Of a DNA stretch of 42,233 nt, positions 7,453-15,863 are shown piece after piece. A program made the position numbers and the translations under genes. Positions within the stretch are counted from its first letter, which is position 1. Each line of letters begins with the position of its first letter. The stretch is from Candidatus Kuenenia stuttgartensis (lineage in GTDB: Bacteria; Planctomycetota; Planctomycetia; Planctomycetales; Planctomycetaceae), in contig CAMDPK010000051.1 in the NCBI GenBank assembly GCA_945904015.1, forward strand, positions 1 through 42,233, given 5' to 3'. The notes under the pieces are model-generated. The model worked only from the letters and a program-made list of their open reading frames with translations, was not told where the DNA came from and searched no databases.

Positions 7453-8532
7453 CGGTGTGGTTCGCAGGCGCAGCGTGGCCGAGATCAGTCGATGGTCGGA
7501 GCCGTCGTGCCCGCCGATGTGGCATTCGCGAATGTCCCACGAGTCGTTGGCGAGGATGTGGTCGATCCGTTGCCACGGCGTGTTGCTCGGCCAGTGCCGG
7601 AAGCGTTTGCAGGGCGCGGTGAAGCCGAAGCCGAAGGCCGCCGACTCGAACGCATTCGTGAGATCGCCGAACGATTCGCGATAGACGCTGCTCGACGTCG
7701 GCATGTTGAAGTCGCCAACGACGATCACGGGAAGTTCGGACTGGTGTTCGGTGACGAACGCTCGCACTTGCCGAGCCTCTTCGGAACGTTCGACGGTTGC
7801 GCCGGCCAGTGCCAGTTGCGAGTCGCCGCTGAGCAATTCCAGCGGACGCAGTTCGACCAGCGACTTGCGAGCCGTCATCAGATGCAGGTCCGTCAGCACG
7901 AATGTTCCGAACGGAGCATCGACTTCGACGGCCACGCCCGACAAGTGTGAAAACAAGTTCGTTTGGCATTCTCCCAGCAGCCGCAGCGGCCATTTCGAGC
8001 CGATCCAGAGACCGCGCACATGAATCTGGTGCCAGCCTTCAAAATGCTCCATCAGCAGTCGCGGCGGCTGCAACGCCTCTTGGAAGGCGACGATGTCTGG
8101 CTTCGCTCGTTGCACTTCGCGCAGCACGAGACTGAAGTCGGGAGCAAAGTTCTGCACGTTGCAACTGACGAGACGCAGCGTCCGCTCGTCCTTCGCGACC
8201 GCCGAGGCCGGCTCCGCCAACCGACGCCAAGGGACGTTGAACTCAACGATCGAATGCAGCGCGAACAGCAGTGCCGCAAAATTCAGCCAGAATGTTCTTG
8301 ACCGAGTCAGCAGTGAGACGGCCAGCAACAGCAGCCCCGGCAACAGTCCCAGCAACCGAGGTACAAACGTCGCGACGCTGCCAAGCCAATGCGTCTCGGA
8401 AACTTCCCAAATCAGAAACCACGCTCCTGCCACGCCGACCAGATGAGCTGCCGTCAGCCAACGGAGCCAGCGAGCGGTGCGCGGATGACGCGGAGTCAGT
8501 TGCATCGGTTTTATCGTGGAGCGAGGTGACAT
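7450..8532 (-). CDS. Membrane-anchored endonuclease/exonuclease/phosphatase (EEP) family protein
   Basis: The 360-residue product has three N-terminal hydrophobic segments (about 22-42, 48-72, 80-97) followed by an EEP catalytic domain from residue 118. The metal and catalytic motifs are all visible: LVSCNVQNF (Asn125), AFQEA (Glu152), the TDLHL strand, VVGDFNMP, RIDHIL and a final GSDHRLI. The domain is probably extracytoplasmic and could cleave phosphodiester or phosphoester bonds. The substrate is unknown. Its position as the last gene of the polysaccharide locus, 12 bp after the deacetylase-like gene, suggests an envelope substrate rather than DNA repair. ATG 8532 and an internal ATG (residue 10) are both possible starts; neither has a clear ribosome site. 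The stop lies in the palindrome at 7381-7452. Confidence 0.85.
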   Translation of the reverse strand: MSPRSTIKPMQLTPRHPRTARWLRWLTAAHLVGVAGAWFLIWEVSETHWLGSVATFVPRLLGLLPGLLLLAVSLLTRSRTFWLNFAALLFALHSIVEFNVPWRRLAEPASAVAKDERTLRLVSCNVQNFAPDFSLVLREVQRAKPDIVAFQEALQPPRLLMEHFEGWHQIHVRGLWIGSKWPLRLLGECQTNLFSHLSGVAVEVDAPFGTFVLTDLHLMTARKSLVELRPLELLSGDSQLALAGATVERSEEARQVRAFVTEHQSELPVIVVGDFNMPTSSSVYRESFGDLTNAFESAAFGFGFTAPCKRFRHWPSNTPWQRIDHILANDSWDIRECHIGGHDGSDHRLISATLRLRTTP

Positions 8533-8544
8533 TGGAGGTTGGGA

Positions 8545-9774
8545 TTAGCGGCTTTCGGCCATCGGCGTTTGGCATTCGGCCGGGTACAGCACCGACTGCC
8601 AATCGGCTTGTCGTTCGGCGGCGTGGACGAGTTGGGCCATCTCCCAGGCCGTGACGTAATGGAATCGGAAGTTCGGATGCTCGGCCGCGACGCGGGCGAG
8701 GTCTTCGTGAAATCGAACCGTCGGTTCGCCGAGCAGCGTGTCGATATTGCCGTCCTTGCAGCCGTGCGTGTGCAGTTTGACGAACAACCAATTCGGCTGA
8801 CCTAGCACCTGCACTCCCGCCTGCAACCACAACTGCATGCGTCGCCACGACGGAGCAAAACCGTCGTGAATGTCGGCGTTTTCAATCCGCGGGATCAAGC
8901 CGAGTTTTCGTCGCGACCAATCGAGTTCCAGCGGTCCTTGAATCATCAGCAGGTGATCGGGACGCGAGGCGGTTCCGGCGCGAGCACGCAGGCCCGCGTC
9001 GTGCGACTTGCGTTGGCCGAGAATGTCGCTGGCGTAGTAGATGCTGTTGATCGTGCGGGTCTGCGTGTCGGTCGGAGCGGACGGCAGCGTGAAGTCGGCG
9101 TAACACCCAGTCTCACGAAGCACCGTCAATTCTTGATCGACGCCGCACCAGCGGCCGTCGGGACGGCAGTTGCACAACGCCCAGTTGCCGTGAATGAAGC
9201 CGTAGGCGATCTCGCCGGTCGCCGGGTCACGACGGAGCAATCCGTGCCGATGAAACAGTGTGTCGCGAAACGCTTCGAGCTTCTCGCGCAGTGAGTCGGC
9301 GGTGTCGTTGTCGTGATGCAGGTGAATGTCGACGTCGCCCCAGCCGTCTGCGCAAAGTTCGGCCAGCCGGTCGAGGTAGTCGGGGTGATACTCGTCCTGA
9401 GGAAAGAAGAACGTGTGTTTCGGCGGTCGGCCCGAACTGTCTCGGAACCGGCCGAACAAGCGTGGATACTCGGCGCACCAGCGATCCACGCGAGCGATTG
9501 CCGTCTCGTGGCTCGCGCCGTAGCAGCGTGGTTCGAAGTGGTCGCAGATCGCGAGGAAGACATCGACTGGCTCGGCGTCCGATTCCGAACTCAATGCGGA
9601 TCGAACTCGTCGAGCAGCTTCGCGCCGCACCGATTTCTCTTCCGGACGCGGCCAGAGATAGCTTGGCAGCCAGAGCTGCATGTGTCGTTGCCGAATCGCA
9701 AACCACAGCAGTCCGCCAACGCAGGCGAGAGCCACGACGACGATCCCGGTCAGAGTTGACCAATCACCGAGCAT
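8545..9774 (-). CDS. Membrane-anchored polysaccharide-deacetylase-like protein
   Basis: The start at ATG 9774 is chosen because GGAGGT stands five bases upstream. An earlier start would add 11 residues without a ribosome site. The 409-residue product begins with one membrane segment (residues about 7-26) and then a soluble domain with metal-binding-like motifs: [40 protein letters not shown] and [12 protein letters not shown]. The order of D/H motifs and the HTFFF strand resemble the deacetylase/glycoside-hydrolase beta/alpha barrel superfamily, but it lacks the standard TFDDGP box, so activity is inferred loosely. It overlaps the NodB deacetylase gene by 11 nt. An alternative is a family-57-like hydrolase. 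Confidence 0.7.
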   Translation of the reverse strand: MLGDWSTLTGIVVVALACVGGLLWFAIRQRHMQLWLPSYLWPRPEEKSVRREAARRVRSALSSESDAEPVDVFLAICDHFEPRCYGASHETAIARVDRWCAEYPRLFGRFRDSSGRPPKHTFFFPQDEYHPDYLDRLAELCADGWGDVDIHLHHDNDTADSLREKLEAFRDTLFHRHGLLRRDPATGEIAYGFIHGNWALCNCRPDGRWCGVDQELTVLRETGCYADFTLPSAPTDTQTRTINSIYYASDILGQRKSHDAGLRARAGTASRPDHLLMIQGPLELDWSRRKLGLIPRIENADIHDGFAPSWRRMQLWLQAGVQVLGQPNWLFVKLHTHGCKDGNIDTLLGEPTVRFHEDLARVAAEHPNFRFHYVTAWEMAQLVHAAERQADWQSVLYPAECQTPMAESR

Positions 9775-10585
9775 CGGCAACCTCCAGTTGAGTAGTAGCA
9801 GGCACACTCCGTGTGCCGTCTGTGTTTGAAAGATCGTTGATCATTCGTAGCGGTTCGAGGTCATCCGACGGTACACGGAGTGTGCCTGCTACGATTTCTT
9901 CACTGACTCGCTGCGTTGGGTGCAGCCAATCCGACAATGTGACGAATCGCAGAGCGTGATTCTCGACAAGCTGCTCGACGGCGACGGCGGTTCGCGGATG
10001 ATTGTCGTGCAACAGCACGATGTCACCGGATTGCGGGCGATAGCCGCCGAGCCATTGCGACATTGCGGCGGTGTCGAGCATCGAAAAGTCCTTCGGGTCG
10101 ACATTCCACAAGGCGACCGTTTGTTGCTGCCGCCAAAGGCCGAGGGCTTTGCGGATCGTCAACGCTCCTTTGGGCGGCCGCGTCAGCCGGCAGTCATGGC
10201 TTGCCAGGTCTTGAATCAGTCGCCGAGTCTGGGCGACCTCTTCGAGAAATCGAGCGGCCGAAGTCTGCGACGGTTCGCTGTGTGTCCAAGTGTGATTGCC
10301 GAGTTCGTGTCCTTCGTCCGCGATGCGGCGAATGAGGCCGGGATGTTGCTCGGCTCGTTCGCCAACGACGAAGAACGTCGCGCGCGCTCCGGCATCGGCG
10401 AGGAGGTCGAGCAGTCGCGGTGTGTGTTCGGGATGCGGGCCGTCGTCGAACGTCAGCGCGATCTCGCAAGGCGAGCGGGGGATGTCAATCCCCCGAGTGC
10501 GTCGGCGCGGCCCGTGAGTCAGCAACAGCGATTTCGGCAGCGCCGCGGTGAACACGGACTTGAAGAGTTGCCGGAGTTGACTCAT
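9764..10585 (-). CDS. NodB-type polysaccharide deacetylase
   Basis: This carbohydrate-esterase-4 protein removes N- or O-acetyl groups from polysaccharide. In the 273-residue product, motif 1 is [12 protein letters not shown] (Asp47 and Asp48), motif 2 is [10 protein letters not shown] (His98, His102), motif 3 is RPPKG, and motif 5 is IVLLHDNH, so the catalytic set is complete. No signal peptide is evident, although residues 10-22 are moderately hydrophobic. The last 40 or so residues are not domain sequence: a palindromic element is read in frame there ([11 protein letters not shown] to [10 protein letters not shown]) and the stop falls beyond it. The start overlaps the stop of the FemAB-like gene by ATGA, so the two are translationally coupled in the polysaccharide locus. 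Confidence 0.92.
   Translation of the reverse strand: MSQLRQLFKSVFTAALPKSLLLTHGPRRRTRGIDIPRSPCEIALTFDDGPHPEHTPRLLDLLADAGARATFFVVGERAEQHPGLIRRIADEGHELGNHTWTHSEPSQTSAARFLEEVAQTRRLIQDLASHDCRLTRPPKGALTIRKALGLWRQQQTVALWNVDPKDFSMLDTAAMSQWLGGYRPQSGDIVLLHDNHPRTAVAVEQLVENHALRFVTLSDWLHPTQRVSEEIVAGTLRVPSDDLEPLRMINDLSNTDGTRSVPATTQLEVADAR
9795..9892. repeat. Palindromic element inside the 3' end of the deacetylase gene
   Basis: Inverted 26-nt arms at 9795-9820 and 9867-9892 with one mismatch surround a 46-bp middle. The arm core is GTAGCAGGCACACTCCGTGT. Read on the minus strand it encodes AGTLRVP on one arm and GTRSVPAT on the other, peptides I recall seeing in many unrelated planctomycete proteins. It extends the deacetylase C-terminus and ends close to the start of the next gene. 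Confidence 0.88.
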
Positions 10586-11874
10586 GCGGCACCTCCGTCC
10601 TCGTGGGGCACGTTTTCAACGTGCCCGGCCTCGGTGGAATCGACGTTCGGAGCGACAACGGACGTGTTCGCTAGCTTGCCGCGAATCAATTGCCGCAGCA
10701 GCGTTGTCGCACCGAGTTTCTTCGCGATGGATCGAGCGGTGCGATCCAAGAATCGGCAAGTTCGCAAATACGCGAGGCAAAGCTGCGGCCGAATTCCTGG
10801 CGGAACCAGCCAGAGAGTGCCACTGGTCGAGGCCGTCGTCGCGAACAGTTGTTTGTAGTCGGCCGTGCCGCCTCCGAAGTCGAACACGCGCGGCGGATTG
10901 TCGCTCAACAAGTCTTCAAGCACTTGCAGCAACAGCACTTGGCCGGGAGATCGGTCGGAGAACTCGCGGTCGTAGCCGACCTCTTCGTAGCTGAAGTGGC
11001 CGTTGTGCTGTGTGCCGATCAGAAACGCGGCCGGCTTGTCATCGACGAACAGCAGATACGACCGCAGCGTTTGCTGCGTCGCCAACGTCGTGAAGAACCG
11101 CAGTTCCGCATCGTTGTTGTGAATTCGCAGGCCGAGCTTTTCCGACTGCCACGTCCGTTGCGAGATCGTGTGAGCCGTTTCCAAGAACTCGGCGATCTGT
11201 GCTGGCTCGGTGATGCGGACCAGTCGCGTTGTGCCGATCTTTTTTTGTTTGCGTTTGAAAGTGTTGCGAGTCTTCGACGAAAAGTTCATCCAATAATCGT
11301 TCGGGTTCGGCGGGAATTCGATCTTCAGCCGCTCTTGGATTCCCGTCGGGCTGAACAATCGGAATCCGTCGTGTTGCAGCGATTCCGCCGAAGCAATGAG
11401 CGGGTCTTGGCTTTCGAGGTCTTCGACCAGCAGAAAGGTTGCGTGATGTTCGCGGGCGAACGTCGCGCAGGCGGCGAGCATCCGTCGCATCAGCGATTCG
11501 TCAGCCGTGCCGAGCAGCCGATTGCCGACCAGTCGAAAACCGTGCAACGACGCTCGGAATCCGAAGCCGCCGGCTTGTCGCAAAGTCATCACCTTCGGAA
11601 CGAGAATTCCCAGCGCGAGCACTTGGCCGGCTTGTGAGGCCGAGCACAAAACGGCATCGCCGCTCACTTCCGAGAACAGCAGATCGGGATGCTGCGACGG
11701 ACGCGAGGCCGGGTCGCGATCAAACAGCTCGCACCAGCGCCAATAGGTCTGCGACAAGTGCTGGCGATCCGCCTCGACGACGGCATGAAACGCCAACTCG
11801 ACCGGCGCGGCGGAAGTGCCGTTCGCGGTTTGCGTGTTCGTGTCGGAGGTGAGCAGCGGGAGATCAATGGTCAT
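10582..11874 (-). CDS. FemAB/GNAT-like acyltransferase 1 of 3
   Basis: The chosen start MTIDLPLL at 11874 gives 430 residues and an 11-nt overlap with the preceding gene. A longer frame to 12192 would lie antisense-like over that gene in another frame. The protein has the two-lobed FemAB/BioF2-like GNAT layout. A basic stretch FKRKQKKIG lies mid-protein. The C-terminal acetyltransferase core reads FLIGTQHNGHFSYEEVGYDR, then SPGQVLLLQVLEDLL and VFDFGGGTADYKQLFA. Such proteins in polysaccharide clusters are thought to transfer acyl or aminoacyl groups; the acceptor here is unknown. The last 15 residues contain a hairpin of the GTGGGGCA family (HVENVPHE). It is coupled by ATGA to the NodB deacetylase. 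Confidence 0.8.
   Translation of the reverse strand: MTIDLPLLTSDTNTQTANGTSAAPVELAFHAVVEADRQHLSQTYWRWCELFDRDPASRPSQHPDLLFSEVSGDAVLCSASQAGQVLALGILVPKVMTLRQAGGFGFRASLHGFRLVGNRLLGTADESLMRRMLAACATFAREHHATFLLVEDLESQDPLIASAESLQHDGFRLFSPTGIQERLKIEFPPNPNDYWMNFSSKTRNTFKRKQKKIGTTRLVRITEPAQIAEFLETAHTISQRTWQSEKLGLRIHNNDAELRFFTTLATQQTLRSYLLFVDDKPAAFLIGTQHNGHFSYEEVGYDREFSDRSPGQVLLLQVLEDLLSDNPPRVFDFGGGTADYKQLFATTASTSGTLWLVPPGIRPQLCLAYLRTCRFLDRTARSIAKKLGATTLLRQLIRGKLANTSVVAPNVDSTEAGHVENVPHEDGGAA
10603..10627. repeat. Hairpin in coding sequence (GTGGGGCACG family)
   Basis: A single palindromic unit, GTGGGGCACG-ttttcaa-CGTGCCC, lies in the last codons of the FemAB-like gene. It matches each arm of the element at 41150-41258 except for a paired change: caggttttcaacctg there, cacgttttcaacgtg here. 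Base pairing is therefore kept. I see no second arm nearby, so this is a half element. Confidence 0.7.
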
Positions 11875-13033
11875 GAAGGATCGTCTCTGTGGGTTGTTGA
11901 GCAGTGGATGAAGTTGAGCCAGCTCCGGCGACGATGCGGCGGTGCGGAGCCTGTGTGCCGTTCCAATCGCGAGTGACATCGGCGTGCGTCGGGCCGAGAT
12001 CGAGTTCCACGTCGCCGCGCCGCGCGCTGTCGCGCAGCGTGCGATGCAGCAGCAATGTGGCCAGCGGGAGTTGCCGGAATTCGGCATCGACGCCAGTCCA
12101 GACCGTTCGCAGATGTCCGAGGGCCAGCGTGTGAAAACGAAACGCGACCGGCCGCGAACCGACGAGCAGCAGACACAGATCGGCGGCGGCATGTTGCCAC
12201 GCCCACGGCAACAAGTCGCGCAGGAACAGATGCCGTTCGGGAGCGTTCAGGACCGAGTCGGCTCGCGCCAGTTGCTTCTCGTCGTTGAGTGCGATGGTCA
12301 GACAGTCTTGGTACAGCTCGTCCGGGAATTGCGGAATCGTGCCGTCGGTCGCTTGCGGCCGAAAGCGGACGAAGTTCGTCGGGCCGATCGCGGTCAGTTT
12401 TTGCTCGCCGAGTTCGACCAAGTTTCGCAGCGACGGTGCCACCTGCGACCAGAACGTCGTGAAGCCGTCCGCCAGACTCACGACGCTGGTGCTGGTCCAC
12501 GGCCACGAGCGAACCGGCAATCCCGCGGAATTCAAAGCGACCAGCGTGCGGTCCTGCGGATCGGACAAACCGCGCAGATCCAGAACATGCTTTCGCGTCA
12601 GCTCCGTTCGCAGGTGACTTCCGACGGCGAGCCAGGACCAGTACGAATTCGTTCCGAGCGGCCAGAGCGTTTCGGAACCGACACTCGGCAAAGTCAGTTC
12701 GCGTCGGCCGAGCGTTTGCTGTTCGACGAGGACCGTCAGCCCGACCGTGTCGCCGTCGCGTTCCACGCAGAGGACTCGCAAGCGTTGTCGGTCGCCGAAG
12801 TGCGTCCAGTAAAGTTGCAACCACTCGAACGTCTGGCAGAACGCGGGACGCGGAGTTTGGCGGAGCAGTTCGCTCCACAGCGGTTGCAGCTCTGCCAGCG
12901 TCGCCAGGTCGTTGATCTCGAACACCGAATGAGTGCCGTCAACGTCGTCATTCTCCGCGCACAAGCCGGACGCCTGCGGATCGTGTTCCGATCGCAGTCC
13001 CAGCTCATCGAGCGTGAAGAAGGACGAACTCAT
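11864..13033 (-). CDS. FemAB/GNAT-like acyltransferase 2 of 3
   Basis: The 389-residue protein starts at ATG 13033, overlapping the stop of the third paralogue by ATGA. It follows the same plan as its neighbours: an N-terminal lobe with FCQTFEWLQLYWTHFGD, a central helical part, and a C-terminal GNAT-like core with LLVGSRPVAFRFHTLALG, then TLLLHRTLRDSARRG and ELDLGPTHADVTRDWNG. The closing motif is degenerate compared with paralogue 1 (DFGGG, YK), so substrate or activity may differ. No signal peptide or membrane segment is visible. It most likely acts in the cytoplasm on a lipid-linked sugar or activated acceptor, which is inference from the locus. Confidence 0.78.
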   Translation of the reverse strand: MSSSFFTLDELGLRSEHDPQASGLCAENDDVDGTHSVFEINDLATLAELQPLWSELLRQTPRPAFCQTFEWLQLYWTHFGDRQRLRVLCVERDGDTVGLTVLVEQQTLGRRELTLPSVGSETLWPLGTNSYWSWLAVGSHLRTELTRKHVLDLRGLSDPQDRTLVALNSAGLPVRSWPWTSTSVVSLADGFTTFWSQVAPSLRNLVELGEQKLTAIGPTNFVRFRPQATDGTIPQFPDELYQDCLTIALNDEKQLARADSVLNAPERHLFLRDLLPWAWQHAAADLCLLLVGSRPVAFRFHTLALGHLRTVWTGVDAEFRQLPLATLLLHRTLRDSARRGDVELDLGPTHADVTRDWNGTQAPHRRIVAGAGSTSSTAQQPTETILHDH

Positions 13034-14220
13034 CGGGTGACCAATTCCTCTTGGTGTGCCGGCTCGGAATCAGGGCGAGGCTCACCGGAGGCGAGAAGTT
13101 CGTGCGCGGCCGAGTGCTTTCGCAGGCCGCCGTCGAACAGGCTTTTGAGTTTCAGGCCCGCATTCCAAAAGCCGCTGACCATGTGATTGACCGAGACGGT
13201 GAAGGACTCGACGCGATCTGCGGACTTGGCTCCCCAGCGGCTTTTGTAGTGCAGTTCGTTGGTGCCGAAGTCGTACCGTGTCACGCCGCGCGAGTAGCCC
13301 TCTTCAAACATCTGGCGATAAAGCTGCGAGCCGACTCGGTACTGCGCCCAATTTTCGTCGTAGTTGTTCGCGATGACATATCGCGTCGAACCGACAGTCG
13401 CGGCGACGACGAAGCTGATCGGTTGGTTGTCGGCGAGCATCAGCCAAGCGTCGAAGAAACCTTGCGGTGCGAGCCACCCCTGAATCAGTTCGGACCAGAA
13501 ACGCTGCTCGACGGGACCAGTGAATCGCAGTCGACCACGCGGATCGTTTGCCAGCCAACTTTTCTGTTCCACTTGTGCAAGTGAGGTCAGAAGGTCAGTC
13601 GTCTCGGTCGCCGATGGGTAACACAGATGCAGCAATTCGAGTCGATGGTCGCTGGCCAGTCTGTTTTCGTAGCTGCGAATTTGGCGGAGGAACTTGCGGC
13701 CGATCGTCGCCTCTTGGCATTCACCCCAAGTGGCGGGCAACTCGGCGCTGGCTAACTTGTCCGAGTTCTGCCGCTGCATCGGCATTTCGAGTTCGTTGAG
13801 CGCTGACAGGACTCCGCGATGAGCTTCGTGTGACATCGGCCAAGGGCCGAGTTGCAGGACGCTCCAGCCGATTTCGACCAGGAACCAGCCCAACGCACGG
13901 CCGATGGCGAACTCGTGAGTCTGTTGAGCCAGCACCAATCGCCACGGCTGGAAGTAGCCACCCAGCGCGTTGACTCGCAGCAAGCCGGCTTTGGGATGTC
14001 CAATCGGCATCACGCCGCACAGCCGGTCTTGCTCGTCGTAGACGGTCGCGACCTGCATGTCGCCGGTCCACGGTGCGTGCGAGCCGATCGTGCGATCCCA
14101 AATCGAGAACCACTCCGGCCCAAACAGCCGCAGCTCCGGGCGCACGCGGTCCAACAGATCCAGCCAAGCGGCTCGCAGCCGGTCGTTGCCTGCGAGTTGC
14201 TGAAGTTCGCAATGAAACAT
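13030..14220 (-). CDS. FemAB/GNAT-like acyltransferase 3 of 3
   Basis: The 396-residue product is the first of three consecutive paralogues in transcription order. The N-terminal lobe has RLFGPEWFSIWDR. The C-terminal core reads MLADNQPISFVVAATVGSTR, YDENWAQYRVGSQLYRQMFE and YDFGTNELHYKSRWGAK, the typical DFG-x-YK-xWG end of FemAB/BioF2-like acetyltransferases. The short C-terminal tail is charged. It is preceded by a 109-bp gap filled by a palindromic element that separates it from the flippase gene, and it is coupled to the next paralogue by ATGA. A role in decorating the exported polysaccharide is inferred from neighbours. Confidence 0.82.
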   Translation of the reverse strand: MFHCELQQLAGNDRLRAAWLDLLDRVRPELRLFGPEWFSIWDRTIGSHAPWTGDMQVATVYDEQDRLCGVMPIGHPKAGLLRVNALGGYFQPWRLVLAQQTHEFAIGRALGWFLVEIGWSVLQLGPWPMSHEAHRGVLSALNELEMPMQRQNSDKLASAELPATWGECQEATIGRKFLRQIRSYENRLASDHRLELLHLCYPSATETTDLLTSLAQVEQKSWLANDPRGRLRFTGPVEQRFWSELIQGWLAPQGFFDAWLMLADNQPISFVVAATVGSTRYVIANNYDENWAQYRVGSQLYRQMFEEGYSRGVTRYDFGTNELHYKSRWGAKSADRVESFTVSVNHMVSGFWNAGLKLKSLFDGGLRKHSAAHELLASGEPRPDSEPAHQEELVTR

Positions 14221-14237
14221 GATGCGTGTTGTCCTAC

Positions 14238-14327
14238 TAACCCGAAGCGTCAGCGAGGGCGGACGCTTCTGGCGATGTCGTCATCGGAATTCTGTGAAGC
14301 GTTCGCCCTCGCTGACGCTTCGGGTTA
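14238..14327. repeat. Palindromic element with 31-nt arms (TAACCCGAAGCG family)
   Basis: Arms 14238-14268 and 14297-14327 are inverted copies over 31 nt with one mismatch. The core is TAACCCGAAGCGTCAGCGAG and the middle is 28 bp. In translation such arms give LTRSVSEG and SLTLRVT, strings I recall from many spurious planctomycete proteins. It occupies almost the entire gap between the flippase stop (14330) and the third FemAB-like gene. Confidence 0.9.
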
Positions 14328-14329
14328 CT

Positions 14330-15859
14330 TCAGGCTTGTGGTTTGGCGACGGTCCAGCGATTGGGTTTCCATTTGGAGACAGTCCACCAAGTCAGCAGTT
14401 TTTGTTGAGCCAGCCAGGTCGCTCCGAGCACGATCGCACCGCCCGCCGCGATCGCGACGATGCGGCTCCAGCCGGGCGTCAGCGACACTCGTGACCAGAC
14501 GACGTAGGAGTAACCCAACAGCGCGACCAGCGGCGCGAGCTGCGGTCCCACCATGTCAATCAGCAGACGGCGCGGCTCGAACCCCAACTTCTTGGTCGCG
14601 TACGGCAGGAGGATTCCCAACTCAATGAAATACAGCGGGATCATGGTCCCCAGCGCAACTCCGACCAGCCCCATGCTGTAGATCAGTGACAAGCTGAATG
14701 CGAAATTCGCGATGGCCTCGACGACGTAGATCACCGACGGACCCCGCACGTCTCCCATTCCGAACAGCACGCTCGTCACGACCTTCATCGGCGTGCCGAT
14801 CAACTGACCGGCCAGCAACAGCAACAGAATTGTTTGGCTCTGCGGATAGGCCTTGTGAACCCAGGTGGCCATGAGGATCGGGCCGAAGAAACTCGCGCCG
14901 ATGAAGAAGCCCATCATCAGCATCCAAGCCAAACCGGCCGCGCGAGCCGTCAGGTCTCGTAGTTCGGCGGTGTTGCCCTGAGCGTGCAGTTCGCCGGCTC
15001 GCGGCAGGCAGACGCTCGCGATGCACTGCAACGGTTTGCTGATGTACTGGCACAACCGCTGAGCAACGTAGTACGGCACAATCGCCTCGGTCCCCAGCAC
15101 GCAACCGATGACGATGCAGTCGGTGGATTCGATCAGCTTGGTCGCGACGACCTCCAGAAACGCGAACGCGCTGAATGAGAAGCACTCGCGTAGCGTCTGC
15201 CGGCTGACGAGACGTGGGCCAATTCTCAACGTTGGAACCAACCGAAAAGCACAGCAGACGTAGCCGAGATTCTCGGCCAACGTCGTCGCCAGGAAGATCA
15301 CCGCCAGCAGCAGCAGCCCCCACTCTTTTTGAAGCATCACCAACGTCAGGACGAATCGCACGACTCCGCTGCCGAGCACGAACGCGCGTTCCAACTCGAA
15401 CCGCTGCAAGCCGACCAGAACTCCACCGAACACGCTGCCGATGATCGAGACCGCGACGTTTAGGCCGAGAATCAAAATGACCCAACGCAGTTCCGTGACC
15501 GACACACCGCTGTTGGGCCATAACACCGGGACCAGCCATGCCAACACTCCGGCAATCGCCAGCGCGACGACGCTCATCACAAGGTAGACCGCGCCGATCG
15601 CATTGACCACGCGATTGACTTGGTCGGTGTCCCCCTTCGCGTGATGCGCCGCCACATACCGGCTGATCGTCGGGCCCAAACCGAGACTCAACAGTCCCGA
15701 ATAACCAGCGATCGCACTGATGAAGACCCAGGTGCCGTACAGCGAATCTCCGAGGACGCCCAACACCAGCGGCATCAGGATCAGCGCGAGCATCATTCCC
15801 AGCACATGGTCGCTCCATGTGGCCAGCAGATTGATCGTGAATCGCTTGCGGAGTCCCAT
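14330..15859 (-). CDS. Wzx-type polysaccharide flippase (MVF/MATE superfamily)
   Basis: The 509-residue protein starts at MGLRKRFTINLLATW; a longer reading from 15889 would overlap the upstream gene. It is almost entirely hydrophobic, with about 12-14 membrane segments and the family's N-terminal pattern: a basic stretch, then GTWVFISAIAGYSGLLSLGL and a GPTISRYVA loop. Members flip undecaprenyl-linked oligosaccharide units to the outer face of the cytoplasmic membrane. It begins 4 bp after the stop of the O-antigen-ligase-like gene and precedes the acyltransferases, consistent with one polysaccharide operon. Classification as Wzx is firm; the exported glycan is not known. Confidence 0.9.
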   Translation of the reverse strand: MGLRKRFTINLLATWSDHVLGMMLALILMPLVLGVLGDSLYGTWVFISAIAGYSGLLSLGLGPTISRYVAAHHAKGDTDQVNRVVNAIGAVYLVMSVVALAIAGVLAWLVPVLWPNSGVSVTELRWVILILGLNVAVSIIGSVFGGVLVGLQRFELERAFVLGSGVVRFVLTLVMLQKEWGLLLLAVIFLATTLAENLGYVCCAFRLVPTLRIGPRLVSRQTLRECFSFSAFAFLEVVATKLIESTDCIVIGCVLGTEAIVPYYVAQRLCQYISKPLQCIASVCLPRAGELHAQGNTAELRDLTARAAGLAWMLMMGFFIGASFFGPILMATWVHKAYPQSQTILLLLLAGQLIGTPMKVVTSVLFGMGDVRGPSVIYVVEAIANFAFSLSLIYSMGLVGVALGTMIPLYFIELGILLPYATKKLGFEPRRLLIDMVGPQLAPLVALLGYSYVVWSRVSLTPGWSRIVAIAAGGAIVLGATWLAQQKLLTWWTVSKWKPNRWTVAKPQA

Positions 15860-15863
15860 TGCC

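Noticed and set aside
10690..13186. Long plus-strand open frames opposite the FemAB-like genes
   Set aside because: No recognisable product; the minus-strand genes have conserved motifs, ribosome sites and coupled overlaps.
14219..14494. Open frames with LTRSVSEG or SLTLRV strings
   Set aside because: These strings are the translated arms of the palindromic element, not protein domains.
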